Below, in pieces: positions 7,310 to 14,720 of a DNA stretch of 47,985 nucleotides; within the stretch, counting starts at the first letter, position 1; each line of letters begins with the position of its first letter. Origin of the DNA: a virus. A program made the translations under genes and the position numbers. The stretch lies in the IMG/VR virus record IMGVR_UViG_3300036859_000187, positions 1 to 47,985 of that record; one strand, given 5' to 3'. The notes under the pieces were generated by a model that saw only the letters and a program-made list of their open reading frames with translations, ran no database searches and was not told the origin of the DNA.

Positions 7310-7470
7310 CCCGCGAGACCATCATCCTCGAACGCATCGTGGAGCGCGCTATCCACATCGTCGAGCAAACCGACGAGCACGGGCCGCCCCCGATCCTCAC
7401 CCAGCCCCTACTCCCCGAGCGGCTTCCCCCCAAACGCATCGTCGTCAGACGGGAAAGGCGGGCGGCTTGA
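7306..7470 (+). CDS. 54-aa protein of unknown function
   Basis: ATG 7306 overlaps the previous stop (ATGA), with GGAGGAAG as Shine-Dalgarno. The N-terminal half is a charged helix (ETIILERIVERAIHIVEQ), followed by a Pro-rich linker and an Arg-rich end. Not recognised. Confidence 0.7.
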   Translation: MTRETIILERIVERAIHIVEQTDEHGPPPILTQPLLPERLPPKRIVVRRERRAA

Positions 7471-7739
7471 TGGCTCTCAAGGCTCTCACCAGCGGAAAGC
7501 GCTTTCCGACGATTCACCGGCCGCAGTCTGAGATCCCATGGCTCAGGGGAGATCCGAACAAGAAGTGGAGTCCAGTCGAGACTCCAAGACGGTCGCACGA
7601 TCCCCTCTACACGATGACAGCCGTAGAGATCGTCGGCCTCGTGATGATCGTCGCAACCTTGGCCTTCGCAATCGGCGTTTTCACGGGACACCTGAGCGCG
7701 ACCCGGGGAACCGAGCGGCAAGAGGTGGTGAGCCAGTGA
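7470..7739 (+). CDS. 89-aa single-span membrane protein
   Basis: ATG 7470 overlaps the previous stop (TGATG). The first ~48 residues are polar and basic; a transmembrane helix (IVGLVMIVATLAFAIGVFTG) spans about residues 54-73, then a short charged tail. Function unknown; an early membrane protein in a coupled array of small genes. Confidence 0.7.
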   Translation: MALKALTSGKRFPTIHRPQSEIPWLRGDPNKKWSPVETPRRSHDPLYTMTAVEIVGLVMIVATLAFAIGVFTGHLSATRGTERQEVVSQ

Positions 7740-7918
7740 GCGAGTGGACCTGTCTCGTACCGAAGTGCGGCTTCGAGACCGAGAGCACCGAGACGCTGAT
7801 CGAACATCTCTTGAGCCACAAGCCCGCAACCGCGCTCGACGATGATCTACGAGTGATCGAGACCCGCCTCGCCGACATCACCTCACGCATCCAAGAACTG
7901 CGGAGCCACCTAGCATGA
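7736..7918 (+). CDS. C2H2 zinc-finger mini-protein
   Basis: 60 aa, GTG start overlapping the previous stop. Residues 5-26 give C-x4-C-x12-H-x3-H, a full Cys2His2 finger (CLVPKCGF ... HLLSH). A heptad-like helix (DLRVIETRLADITSRIQELR) follows and may dimerise. Such a compact finger plus coiled coil is likely a DNA-binding regulator; the target is unknown. Confidence 0.75.
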   Translation: MSEWTCLVPKCGFETESTETLIEHLLSHKPATALDDDLRVIETRLADITSRIQELRSHLA

Positions 7919-8085
7919 CAAATAGCCTTTTCTTGGTGGCCTACGTGCTGTGGTGTTTCGTATGCGGCTTTTTGGCGGACCAGGCCGAACAGCGCTGGTC
8001 CGGGCGATCCACCGGGGTACTGAGTATCCCGGTGATAATTCTGAATTGTCTCGGGGGCAGCTACCTCGCTGATTACTTCACATGA
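7915..8085 (+). CDS. 56-aa membrane peptide
   Basis: ATG 7915 overlaps the previous stop (ATGA). It has two hydrophobic segments (FLVAYVLWCFVCGFLA and VLSIPVIILNCLGGSYLA) joined by a charged loop containing DQAEQRWSGR. Function unknown. Confidence 0.65.
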   Translation: MTNSLFLVAYVLWCFVCGFLADQAEQRWSGRSTGVLSIPVIILNCLGGSYLADYFT

Positions 8086-8321
8086 CCCTCTTTCGCTGGT
8101 GCCCGGACTGCAACCGGAACTTCCCCTGCACCGCCGTCGATTACAGCGGCGAGTCTCTCGCCTGCGAGGATTTTGACGGAGATCCGAAGGACGAATGCAC
8201 TGGCTACCAGAAACGCCTCGCCGAGCAGGAACCCAACTACGACAATTACAGCGGCCCGCGTGGCCGGGACGCCGAGCACGAAGCCGCGCACCGGATGGAG
8301 CAAGCACGGAGGCTACGATGA
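8082..8321 (+). CDS. 79-aa Cys-containing acidic protein
   Basis: ATGA overlap with the gene before. CPDC near the N terminus plus C16 and further Cys at about residues 28 and 39 could bind one metal. The rest is acidic and polar with a C-terminal helix (EAAHRMEQARRLR). Not recognised. Confidence 0.65.
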   Translation: MTLFRWCPDCNRNFPCTAVDYSGESLACEDFDGDPKDECTGYQKRLAEQEPNYDNYSGPRGRDAEHEAAHRMEQARRLR

Positions 8322-8524
8322 GCGAAGCAATGCGACGAGAGTTTCACGAGCCGGAAGAGGAAGCACCGCGACCCGACGAAATGGCCCGCTGGCAACTGGT
8401 CTCCGCGGCCAAGGATCTCTTGGTCTCTCCCGTGCCGCTGACTCCTCGCGAGCGCGTCACGCTCGATCTGGTGGTCAGCGTCTTCGACTGGGTGGCTCCC
8501 GTTACGAGTGACGCACCGTTCTGA
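8318..8524 (+). CDS. 68-aa hypothetical protein
   Basis: ATG 8318 overlaps the preceding stop. Acidic N terminus, then two helices with pattern WQLVSAAKDLLV and LTPRERVTLDLVVSVFDWV. No domain recognised; last of the coupled array before the recombination genes. Confidence 0.65.
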   Translation: MSEAMRREFHEPEEEAPRPDEMARWQLVSAAKDLLVSPVPLTPRERVTLDLVVSVFDWVAPVTSDAPF

Positions 8525-8536
8525 GGGGAGGAAACG

Positions 8537-9157
8537 ATGGGGCGATTTGCTCGCGAACCTACCGGCGGCGAAATCGAGCAGGCTCCCGCCGGCACTCACT
8601 TGGGAATCTGCTTCCGAGTGATCGACCTCGGGACTCAGCACAGCGAATGGGAAGGTGAAGCAAAGATTTCCAATCAAGTGCTGATCTCCTGGGAGTTACC
8701 GGGCGAGACGATGGAAGATGGGCGCCCCTTCGCGGCTTCCCGCTTCTACACGAACTCGCTCCACGAGAAGGCCGCTCTCCGGAAGGACCTCGCTTCGTGG
8801 CGCGGCCGGGACTTCACCGAAGTGGAGCTCGCCGGCTTCGATCTCGGAACGATCGTCGGGAAGCCCTGTCTCCTCTCGATCGTCCATAACAAGAAGGGCA
8901 AGGCGAAGGTCGCCGCAGTGCTCGCGGTGCCCAAAGGCACTACGGCTCCGACATTGGTCAACGACACGCTCGCCTTCTTCCTCGACGACTGGGACGAGGA
9001 CGCTTGGGAGAAGCTCCCGAAGGGGATCAAGGCGATCATCCAGAAGAGCGACGAGTACCACGCGATGAAGAACGGGGACGCCCCGGACGACGACGCGCAG
9101 CCCGCAGCCGTCGACGAAGAAGAAATTCCCGTCGAGAAAGAAGAGATTCCCTTCTAG
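8537..9157 (+). CDS. Single-stranded DNA-binding-like protein
   Basis: 206 aa with GGGGAGGAAA as Shine-Dalgarno. The N-terminal ~140 residues look all-beta (IEQAPAGTHLGICFRVIDLG, KISNQVLISWELPG, KPCLLSIVHNKKGKAKV), consistent with an OB fold. The C terminus is strongly acidic and ends VEKEEIPF, matching the DDDIPF-type tip by which SSBs recruit partners. It is followed by a recombination exonuclease. SSB function is inferred from fold pattern, tail and context; the same family is sometimes labelled DUF669-like. Confidence 0.7.
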   Translation: MGRFAREPTGGEIEQAPAGTHLGICFRVIDLGTQHSEWEGEAKISNQVLISWELPGETMEDGRPFAASRFYTNSLHEKAALRKDLASWRGRDFTEVELAGFDLGTIVGKPCLLSIVHNKKGKAKVAAVLAVPKGTTAPTLVNDTLAFFLDDWDEDAWEKLPKGIKAIIQKSDEYHAMKNGDAPDDDAQPAAVDEEEIPVEKEEIPF

Positions 9158-9159
9158 CC

Positions 9160-9903
9160 ATGCCTACCCAAGTCTACCGAACCCACGACGGCCAGCGTGT
9201 CCCCTCGGTGACGACGATCTGCAACCGCTTCAAGGAAAGCGGGGGCCTCATCCACTGGTCGAACAGAATCGCCTATGAGCCGCTCATGCAGGCCCGAGCG
9301 CTCCTGAAGCTCTGGCAGGCCGGTGAGACGTTCGACGGGCCGGCTAAAGCCTTCCTTGAGATCCCCGACTCCACATTCGATTACAGCCAAGCTCGCGACC
9401 GGGCGGCGGACGCCGGGACGATCGCGCACGATATGGTCGACTCGTACATTCACGGCCGACCGTTCGACGTTGCGAAGTACGCGCGTGACTTGGTGGCGAT
9501 GGCCGAGCCCGCCTTCTTCGCGTTCCGGGAATGGGCCGATCAGTCAAAGCTCCAGGTGGTCGAGACGGAGAAACCACTCGTCTCCGAGGAATACCGATTC
9601 GGAGGCACGCGAGACTCAATCCTTCTGAACGGCCGGCGCGCACTTGGGGACTGGAAATCCTCCAACTCGATCTATGCCGAGTACCTGCTCCAGCTCGCCG
9701 CATATGGGATCCTCGACGAGGAGCACGGGGAGACGATCGACGGCGGCTATCATCTCTGCCGCTTCTCGAAACAGGAAAAGCCCACGGACCCCGTACAGTT
9801 CACGCATCACTACTGGTCTCATTTGGACACGGCAAAGCGCGGGTTTGTGCTTCTCCGCGAAGCCTACGACGTCATGAAGGACCTCGAAAAACTTGTGAAG
9901 TGA
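9160..9903 (+). CDS. PD-(D/E)XK exonuclease, RecB/Cas4-like
   Basis: 247 aa from ATG 9160, preferred over the upstream extension that would overlap the SSB-like gene. Nuclease signature: FGGTRDSILLNG, GDWKSSN with D164 and K166 as the D-x-K pair, and the downstream QLAAYG motif typical of RecB-family nucleases. It presumably resects double-strand ends for phage recombination or genome circularisation together with the SSB-like protein encoded just upstream. No separate annealase is obvious. Confidence 0.85.
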   Translation: MPTQVYRTHDGQRVPSVTTICNRFKESGGLIHWSNRIAYEPLMQARALLKLWQAGETFDGPAKAFLEIPDSTFDYSQARDRAADAGTIAHDMVDSYIHGRPFDVAKYARDLVAMAEPAFFAFREWADQSKLQVVETEKPLVSEEYRFGGTRDSILLNGRRALGDWKSSNSIYAEYLLQLAAYGILDEEHGETIDGGYHLCRFSKQEKPTDPVQFTHHYWSHLDTAKRGFVLLREAYDVMKDLEKLVK

Positions 9904-10076
9904 TGGAAGCAATTTTCACTTCTCTCGTCGGAGTCACGGGAAAACCCGGGCACACTGGGGCGAGAGGGAACACAAACCTGGCTACCAGAAACGAAGCCGG
10001 GAAAGGTGGTCGAGGGCGAGCCTTGGGGGTGGGAATGACACTATCCCTCGAAACTTGGCCCATTCAGAGCAAGTGA
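9903..10076 (+). CDS. 57-aa Gly-rich ORF (weak)
   Basis: ATG 9903 overlaps the exonuclease stop (TGATG). Gly/Thr-rich with a basic middle; no domain. The start overlap is the only real support. The following 148 nt (10077-10224) show no ORF or clear signal; replication origins can lie in such gaps but I see no iterons. Confidence 0.35.
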   Translation: MEAIFTSLVGVTGKPGHTGARGNTNLATRNEAGKGGRGRALGVGMTLSLETWPIQSK

Positions 10077-10224
10077 TCTGTCTCTGGAGCCCATGAAGCG
10101 GGGCGCGGCGGTCGGGCGATAGCTCGGACGTTACTGAAAACCTGCGGGGGCAAAGGGCGAGCAACCGGAGAACCGGGGGTTATTCTCGTCCTCTGCCAAT
10201 CAACGGAACACGGACAATCAGGCG

Positions 10225-10668
10225 ATGGCTGAAGATGAGAAGAAGAGAGAAAAGTCAGAACGCCCCGAGCGCAAAAAACCCGACTACGCCGCTGAGTTCG
10301 ACATGGCCTGGAAACTCTACCCGTCGAGGGGAAACAACCCAAATCCGAAGAAGCTGGCCTTCAAGGCATGGCTCGCGAGGATCAAGGAAGGCATTTCTCC
10401 GGCGACTCTCATCGAATGCGTCAAGAACTACGATCAGTATGTTCGCCGAGTAGGCAAGTTCGGCACTGAGGCGACTATGCACGCGGCAACCTTTTTTGGC
10501 CCGAACGAACGATGGGCGGATTTCGAGCCGCGACCTGACCCGATGCCTACAGCGAAAGCCGCTGCCAAGAACGGCGCCGACGAAGAGCGACCGGACCCAG
10601 AGACGGGAAAAGCGTTCATCAAGGCGATTCTCGAAAGTCTCAAGTCGAAGGGGATATCGTCGCGGTGA
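10225..10668 (+). CDS. Replication protein, helicase-loader/O-like C-terminal domain
   Basis: 147 aa. After a lysine/glutamate-rich start, residues about 25-100 show W-x-x-YP-x-R-G-x-NPK-x-x-A...W-x-x-RI-x-x-G...Y-x-x-x-V-x-x-x-GK-x-GTE...AATFFG-x-x-x-RWADF. This is the pattern of the C-terminal domain of many phage replisome-organiser proteins. Here it stands alone, without the usual N-terminal winged helix. No phage helicase or polymerase is seen nearby, so it would recruit host machinery. Confidence 0.65.
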   Translation: MAEDEKKREKSERPERKKPDYAAEFDMAWKLYPSRGNNPNPKKLAFKAWLARIKEGISPATLIECVKNYDQYVRRVGKFGTEATMHAATFFGPNERWADFEPRPDPMPTAKAAAKNGADEERPDPETGKAFIKAILESLKSKGISSR

Positions 10669-11105
10669 GACGACGCAACAAATTCGGCGCGAGGCGTACC
10701 GCGTATGCCGGCCAGATGTACGACAGTGCCGGCGAGGCTGCGTATGCTCGCCACCTCGATCTCTTGAAGCGCACTGGAAAAATTCTGCGATGGGACCGAG
10801 GCCAATCTCAGATCGTGTTCCACGGCGGCGCTCTGGAGCGGCTGATTCGATTCAAGCCAGACTTCATCGTCACGGAACTCGACGGATCTTCCCACGCGGA
10901 CGACTTCAAGGGTCTGGTGAGACTGAAGCCGAAGATCGGCAAGAGCGGAAAGCTGGGACTTGGCAAGTTGGAGCTCCCAGAAGCATTTCGTCTGCGAGTC
11001 ATCCTCTGGGAAGCCAAGTTTCCAAACCTTCCTGTGCGCGTCGTGGACCAGTACGGCAACGTGAAGTGGACGCTAGATGAAAAACGGAGGGGGGTAGCAG
11101 CATGA
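10665..11105 (+). CDS. DUF1064-family endonuclease (PD-(D/E)XK)
   Basis: 146 aa, GTG start overlapping the preceding stop. NKFGARRT at the N terminus, SAGEAAYARHL with a conserved Glu, RFKPDFIVTELDG and HADDFKG reproduce the DUF1064 pattern: FGA, E, PDF, D-x-K-G. The family is a RecU/T7 endonuclease I-like nuclease thought to resolve recombination intermediates. It fits with the adjacent exonuclease and SSB-like genes as a recombination set. Confidence 0.8.
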   Translation: MRRRNKFGARRTAYAGQMYDSAGEAAYARHLDLLKRTGKILRWDRGQSQIVFHGGALERLIRFKPDFIVTELDGSSHADDFKGLVRLKPKIGKSGKLGLGKLELPEAFRLRVILWEAKFPNLPVRVVDQYGNVKWTLDEKRRGVAA

Positions 11106-12241
11106 CAACTAAGCAGATCAGGGTACACTTCGGCGAGCTCGTTGCGCAGCATGGCCCGTGTCGCTGCGGGTCATGGCGCGATTTGCAAGTCGAGCAACTG
11201 CCCGAGAACACGGAACACTGGTCGCCGGCAAGGTTCGCCGAGGCGCTAGCCGGGAAGCCTCTCCGGTGTGCCGATTGCCGGGGCGTGGTGCGGGTCGCGC
11301 CCGTCGAAGCACCGGCGGTGATCGTGAATCGCCCCGACGCTTCTCCCGTGGTCGCCTATCTGGCGTCTCTGGCGAAGACTTCTCGCCGGGCGATGGCCGA
11401 TGCCCTCGAGATCATCGCGGGCGTGCTCGGACGGCCGAGTGCGCTCGAGGTCGAGTGGCACCGGCTGACCTACCTCGAGACCTCGGCGATCCAGGCGAAG
11501 CTACTCGCGTCGGGGCGCAGTCCCGACTACACGAAGAAGATCATGTGCGCGCTTCGGGGCGTGCTCAGAGCGGCACGGAAGCTCCGGCTGATCTCCCACG
11601 AGCAGTACGCAGCGGCAACCGAGCTCGAGAAGATCCGAGGCTCGAGGCTCCGGAAGATCAAGAACCTGAAGCCTGGCGAACTCGAGTCGCTTCTCGCCGC
11701 CACACGCGACGACGCGAAGCCCATGCGGGCTCTGCGCGACCGGGCTCTTCTGGCAGTGCTTGCCGGCGGGGGCTTCCGGCGATCCGAGGCGGCATCCCTC
11801 TCGACGGATTCATTCGACCGTGAGCGCCGGACGATCACGGTAATCGGCAAGGGCGACAAGGAGCGGGTCGTCCCACTTCCCGAGTGGGCCGCTCGAGCGA
11901 TCATCGAGTTTCTCGATGCCCGTGGGTTCAAAGACGGGCCGCTTCTCTGTCCCGTGTCTCAACCCGGAGTGGCGCTCAGGGAGCCGCTGCACGGCGGGCA
12001 AGCAATTTACATCGTGCTCCGGCGGCTCGGTTGGCGCTCGGGGATCGAGGGCCTCGCGCCTCCGCACGCCTTCCGACGGAGCTACTGCACGCGGCTCCTG
12101 GAGAACGGCGCGGACGTGTTCGCGACTCAGAAACTTCTTGGTCACAGTAGCCCCGATACGACTTTCAAGATGTACGACGAGAGAGGCGTGGATGCTTTGC
12201 AGAAGGCGGCTGATCTTCTGCCGGACCCGGAGAAGGCATGA
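11102..12241 (+). CDS. Tyrosine recombinase 1, XerC/D-like, with N-terminal Cys cluster
   Basis: 379 aa, ATGA overlap upstream. The N terminus has CRCG (about residue 20) and CADC (about 58), a likely zinc ribbon that is unusual for this family. A SAM-like core-binding domain follows (about 80-190). The catalytic domain has a full set: Arg in GGGFRRSEA (about 225), Lys in IGKGDKER (about 250), H-x-x-R in PHAFRRS (about 322), His in LLGHSSPD (about 348) and Tyr in KMYDER (about 358). It sits in the replication/recombination block far from the attP-like site, so dimer resolution or a second integration system are options. Confidence 0.88.
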   Translation: MTTKQIRVHFGELVAQHGPCRCGSWRDLQVEQLPENTEHWSPARFAEALAGKPLRCADCRGVVRVAPVEAPAVIVNRPDASPVVAYLASLAKTSRRAMADALEIIAGVLGRPSALEVEWHRLTYLETSAIQAKLLASGRSPDYTKKIMCALRGVLRAARKLRLISHEQYAAATELEKIRGSRLRKIKNLKPGELESLLAATRDDAKPMRALRDRALLAVLAGGGFRRSEAASLSTDSFDRERRTITVIGKGDKERVVPLPEWAARAIIEFLDARGFKDGPLLCPVSQPGVALREPLHGGQAIYIVLRRLGWRSGIEGLAPPHAFRRSYCTRLLENGADVFATQKLLGHSSPDTTFKMYDERGVDALQKAADLLPDPEKA

Positions 12242-12273
12242 AGCTCGGCCTACTCATTAGCGGTTTACGATGA
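12238..12273 (+). CDS. 11-codon leader ORF
   Basis: ATG 12238 overlaps the recombinase stop (ATGA) and its own TGA overlaps the ATG of the next gene (ATGA). The peptide MKLGLLISGLR has no features; the likely purpose is translational relay to the downstream gene. Confidence 0.3.
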   Translation: MKLGLLISGLR

Positions 12274-12959
12274 GGAGATCCGTGGATCTTACCGATAGCG
12301 AATTGGTCATCCTGGATGGCCGGTGCTCACCCGAGACGCAATCCCTCGTCGAGGCAGCGAAGGAACGGCTGGCGATGGTGGATAGCCTCCCCGGTGAGCC
12401 TGCCATCGCGGGCTTTGTTGCCGACGCCGTCCGTGCCGCGCGCGAGGATGGTCGGCTCAGGTACGAGACTACCTCGCTATCGCACTGCAAAATCTGCGGT
12501 CGAGACGCCGGTTACGCGAAGTACAAGCGGAGCGGTCGTTACCACGAGAAGGGCGCGACCCGCTACGATCGCCCGCTCTACATCGGGGGCGTGGAACTCC
12601 GGGGCGGTTTCATCCGGGTCCAAGGCTGCGCCCGGCTCGGTTGCTGTCATGAGTGCTTTGCAAAGGCGAAGCCGCATCTCAAAACGGCGCTGGCCGCGGT
12701 CAGGGCGGAGATTTCGGTCTACATCACGGGCGAGCAGCCGAAGTTCCGCCGCTACGACAACTGCGAGTGTACGGCGTGCGGCTGGAGCGGGCACGACGGC
12801 GAACTCGGTCTCTTGCCGGCCATCTTGCGCGGCTCGTATCCCGGCCAGTGTCCGAAGTGCGGCGCGAAGAACATGGCCTTCGGCCCGAATATCATCAAGG
12901 CGACGGAGGGATTCGTGGTGGTCGAAGCGGTGAAACAAGCCGAGGCGGTCAACGGGTAA
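12270..12959 (+). CDS. Multi-zinc-ribbon protein, unknown function
   Basis: 229 aa. An N-terminal helical region (about 1-70) is followed by metal sites: CKICGRDAGY (about 72), CARLGCCHEC (about 115), CECTACGWSGHDGE (about 165) and CPKCGAKN (about 195). The last pair resembles zinc ribbons of nucleic-acid-binding proteins. No catalytic motif seen. It is the last gene before the regulated promoter at 13019-13062. Function unknown. Confidence 0.75.
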   Translation: MRRSVDLTDSELVILDGRCSPETQSLVEAAKERLAMVDSLPGEPAIAGFVADAVRAAREDGRLRYETTSLSHCKICGRDAGYAKYKRSGRYHEKGATRYDRPLYIGGVELRGGFIRVQGCARLGCCHECFAKAKPHLKTALAAVRAEISVYITGEQPKFRRYDNCECTACGWSGHDGELGLLPAILRGSYPGQCPKCGAKNMAFGPNIIKATEGFVVVEAVKQAEAVNG

Positions 12960-13018
12960 TGCTTAGAGGTGGGAGCATTACTGCTTTGAATATGCCGGGA
13001 ATGGTGCCAGGAAACCCC

Positions 13019-13062
13019 GTAGTATCAAGGGGCTTGACATACTACCGCCACTATGATACGCT
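13019..13062 (+). promoter_or_regulatory. Regulated promoter for the small-gene operon
   Basis: TTGACA (13034-13039) with TACGCT (13057-13062) at 17 bp, or TATGAT (13052-13057) as a closer AT-rich box. Inverted repeat GTAGTAT (13019-13025) / ATACTAC (13039-13045) flanks and overlaps the -35, and GATA-CGC-TATC overlaps the -10, so binding of a regulator would occlude polymerase. The next gene starts at 13104 after AAGGAG. Confidence 0.55.
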
Positions 13063-13103
13063 ATCTGTCAAATGGATGCCCTACGGGGCGAAAGGAGACA
13101 GAT

Positions 13104-13625
13104 ATGCAACCCATGAGTGGAGTCGAACTACAGGCGGCGAGGCGTGCCGCAGCCGAGCGGTTCTTGGGGATCGCCGCGAAGTACACCCCGGCGGGCTGCG
13201 TGGTGGAGTACCGAAAGAGCCTGTCCGGTCGGGCCTGCGTGCGCCAAGTGCAACGCTGGTATCAGGTCGGCGAGCCAGTCGAGTTCGAGCGGTGGATCTC
13301 CGCTCCGAAGCCGGTCACCCGCCGGTCGCTCGCGATCTTCCTTCACGAGTGCGCGCACCACTTCCTCGGACATTGCCACGGGGGGAGATCGGCCAACCGC
13401 ACGCTGATTCACGAGCAGCTCGGGATCGTGCCCCGCAACATCCCGGCTCACGTCCGGGAACTGGAAGCGGAGAAGCAGGCGTTTGTCTGGATGCGCGCGG
13501 AGGGCGTGGCCGTGCCCCGCAAGAGTGCAGCCTCGGCCAAGGGCTACATCCGTCGCAAGATTCGTCAGGCGAGAGCGGCCGGCGCGAAGACGATCGACGC
13601 CGAGGCGCGGAGGTTCGCACGATGA
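13104..13625 (+). CDS. ImmA/IrrE-like zinc metalloprotease
   Basis: 173 aa from ATG 13104, which has AAGGAGACA upstream; a longer start at 13053 lies inside the promoter and is rejected. FLHECAHHFLGH holds HExxH (H81, E82, H85), and RELEAEKQAF (about 120-130) supplies the downstream glutamate, the ImmA/IrrE layout. In ICEBs1, ImmA cleaves the repressor ImmR to trigger excision. Here the substrate could be the HTH protein at 6640-6996; that link is inference. The C terminus is basic and helical. Confidence 0.75.
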   Translation: MQPMSGVELQAARRAAAERFLGIAAKYTPAGCVVEYRKSLSGRACVRQVQRWYQVGEPVEFERWISAPKPVTRRSLAIFLHECAHHFLGHCHGGRSANRTLIHEQLGIVPRNIPAHVRELEAEKQAFVWMRAEGVAVPRKSAASAKGYIRRKIRQARAAGAKTIDAEARRFAR

Positions 13626-13807
13626 CCCGCCGCCGGAAGAACCCCGCCGCTGTCGCCCTCGGGCAGCGGCGGTGGAAGGGCAAGACACAGAAGGAGAAGG
13701 GCAACCACATGGCCGCGATGGTCAAGGTCCGATGGGATGCCAAGACGCCGGAGGAGCGGAGCGCGCACATGAAGAAGGTGCGGGCCGGAAAGCCGGTGAA
13801 GCGATGA
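13622..13807 (+). CDS. 61-aa basic protein, similar to the one before terL
   Basis: ATGA overlap upstream. Repeated pattern RRWKGKTQKEKGNHMAAMVK and VRWDAKTPEERSAHMKKV: two copies of a basic RW-x-x-KT...H-M helix, reminiscent of NUMOD3-type nuclease DNA-binding repeats. The 52-aa protein at 3663-3821 has one such unit. Probably binds DNA; function unknown. Confidence 0.7.
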   Translation: MTRRRKNPAAVALGQRRWKGKTQKEKGNHMAAMVKVRWDAKTPEERSAHMKKVRAGKPVKR

Positions 13808-14001
13808 GACGAGCACAGCTCCTCGCCGAGTCGGTTGCGGTCTGCTGTCCCTCATGCGGCGAGGCGCAACCGAACCGAAATGATGGCAGCGAGCAGTGGC
13901 TGACGGAAGATTTCCAGCGCCTCACCGATACCCGGGCTACGTGCGTCTCTTGCGAAGCGAAGTTTCTGATCTTCTCGGATTCCAAGGTGATGTTCCGGTG
14001 A
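13804..14001 (+). CDS. 65-aa zinc-ribbon protein
   Basis: ATGA overlap with the preceding gene. CPSCGEAQPN and CVSCEAKF, about 35 residues apart, form a classic two-knuckle zinc ribbon. Unknown role. Confidence 0.7.
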   Translation: MRRAQLLAESVAVCCPSCGEAQPNRNDGSEQWLTEDFQRLTDTRATCVSCEAKFLIFSDSKVMFR

Positions 14002-14029
14002 TGAAAACGCGCAGGAAAGGGGATCGGTA

Positions 14030-14323
14030 ATGCCTATCGACGAAAAACTTCGCGCCGCGGCTCAACGGAACTTCGAGCAGATCAGCAAGAGCGACACATT
14101 CTGCGTGCTCTTCAACGAGAAGATGGTCGAGGACGTCATCCCGCTGATTCAGATGGGCCTCGCGATGTACCTCGACAAGCCCATCCTGCTCCTCGTGCCG
14201 CGCGGGGCGACCGTGCCAATCAACCTCTCACGGATCGCGGGCGGCATCGAGGAGTTCGATCCAGAGAGCCCCGAATCCTTGGAGGTCGCGAGCAGGAGAC
14301 TGTTCGCGAAGATCAACCAGTGA
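14030..14323 (+). CDS. Rossmann-like small protein (nucleoside deoxyribosyltransferase-like fold?)
   Basis: 97 aa with AGGAAAGGGG upstream. Alternating strands and helices: DTFCVLFNEKM, VIPLIQMGLAMYLDKPILLL, VPINLSRIAGGIEEF. The QxGLAxxLDKPIxLL segment resembles nucleoside 2-deoxyribosyltransferase-like Rossmann folds and a recurrent phage hypothetical family. I see no convincing catalytic Glu, so an enzymatic role is unproven. Confidence 0.6.
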   Translation: MPIDEKLRAAAQRNFEQISKSDTFCVLFNEKMVEDVIPLIQMGLAMYLDKPILLLVPRGATVPINLSRIAGGIEEFDPESPESLEVASRRLFAKINQ

Positions 14324-14529
14324 CCACGCCGCGCAAAAAAATCACAGGAATTGCGGTGTCGATCATCGCTGCGCCGTTTGTGATCGCGGTGGTGCTGGCA
14401 CTCTTGATCGGACTCGTACTCATCCCGTTTGATGTCTGGCGATGGATCTTGATCGTCGGCGGCGGCGTGGTCGTGTGGAGTAGCCTGAGCATAGCGATCT
14501 ACCACGTCTTCTTCGACGAGGAACGGTAA
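14320..14529 (+). CDS. 69-aa two-span membrane protein
   Basis: GTG start overlapping the previous stop. Hydrophobic helices at about residues 9-34 and 41-62 (WILIVGGGVVVWSSLSIAIY), basic start, acidic end. Unknown function. Confidence 0.65.
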   Translation: MTTPRKKITGIAVSIIAAPFVIAVVLALLIGLVLIPFDVWRWILIVGGGVVVWSSLSIAIYHVFFDEER

Positions 14530-14720
14530 TGAAAAGCGAGAAAAAGATGATCGACACTACAGCCAAGGATATCTCCATCTTCATCTGCGGCGGCGAGGCT
14601 GACCACGACTTCTCAGGCCCCGCGCAGGAATTCCGCGACACGTCAGGCGTCACGATGACGGCGGTCTGCAAGAAATGCGGGCTCCGCGAAATCGACTACG
14701 ACCTACTGAGGTTGCCATGA
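14529..14720 (+). CDS. 63-aa Cys-containing protein
   Basis: Start overlaps the previous TAA by one base (TAATG). An ICGGEADHDFSG segment, then CKKCGLRE. The C-x-x-C plus upstream Cys/His may form a zinc site. Unknown. Confidence 0.6.
   Translation: MKSEKKMIDTTAKDISIFICGGEADHDFSGPAQEFRDTSGVTMTAVCKKCGLREIDYDLLRLP

Noticed and set aside
12653-13807. Long plus ORF (384 aa) over the zinc-ribbon and ImmA-like genes
   Set aside because: It overlaps two better-supported genes and the promoter. Only its last 61 codons (13622-13807) are kept as a separate gene with a coupled start.
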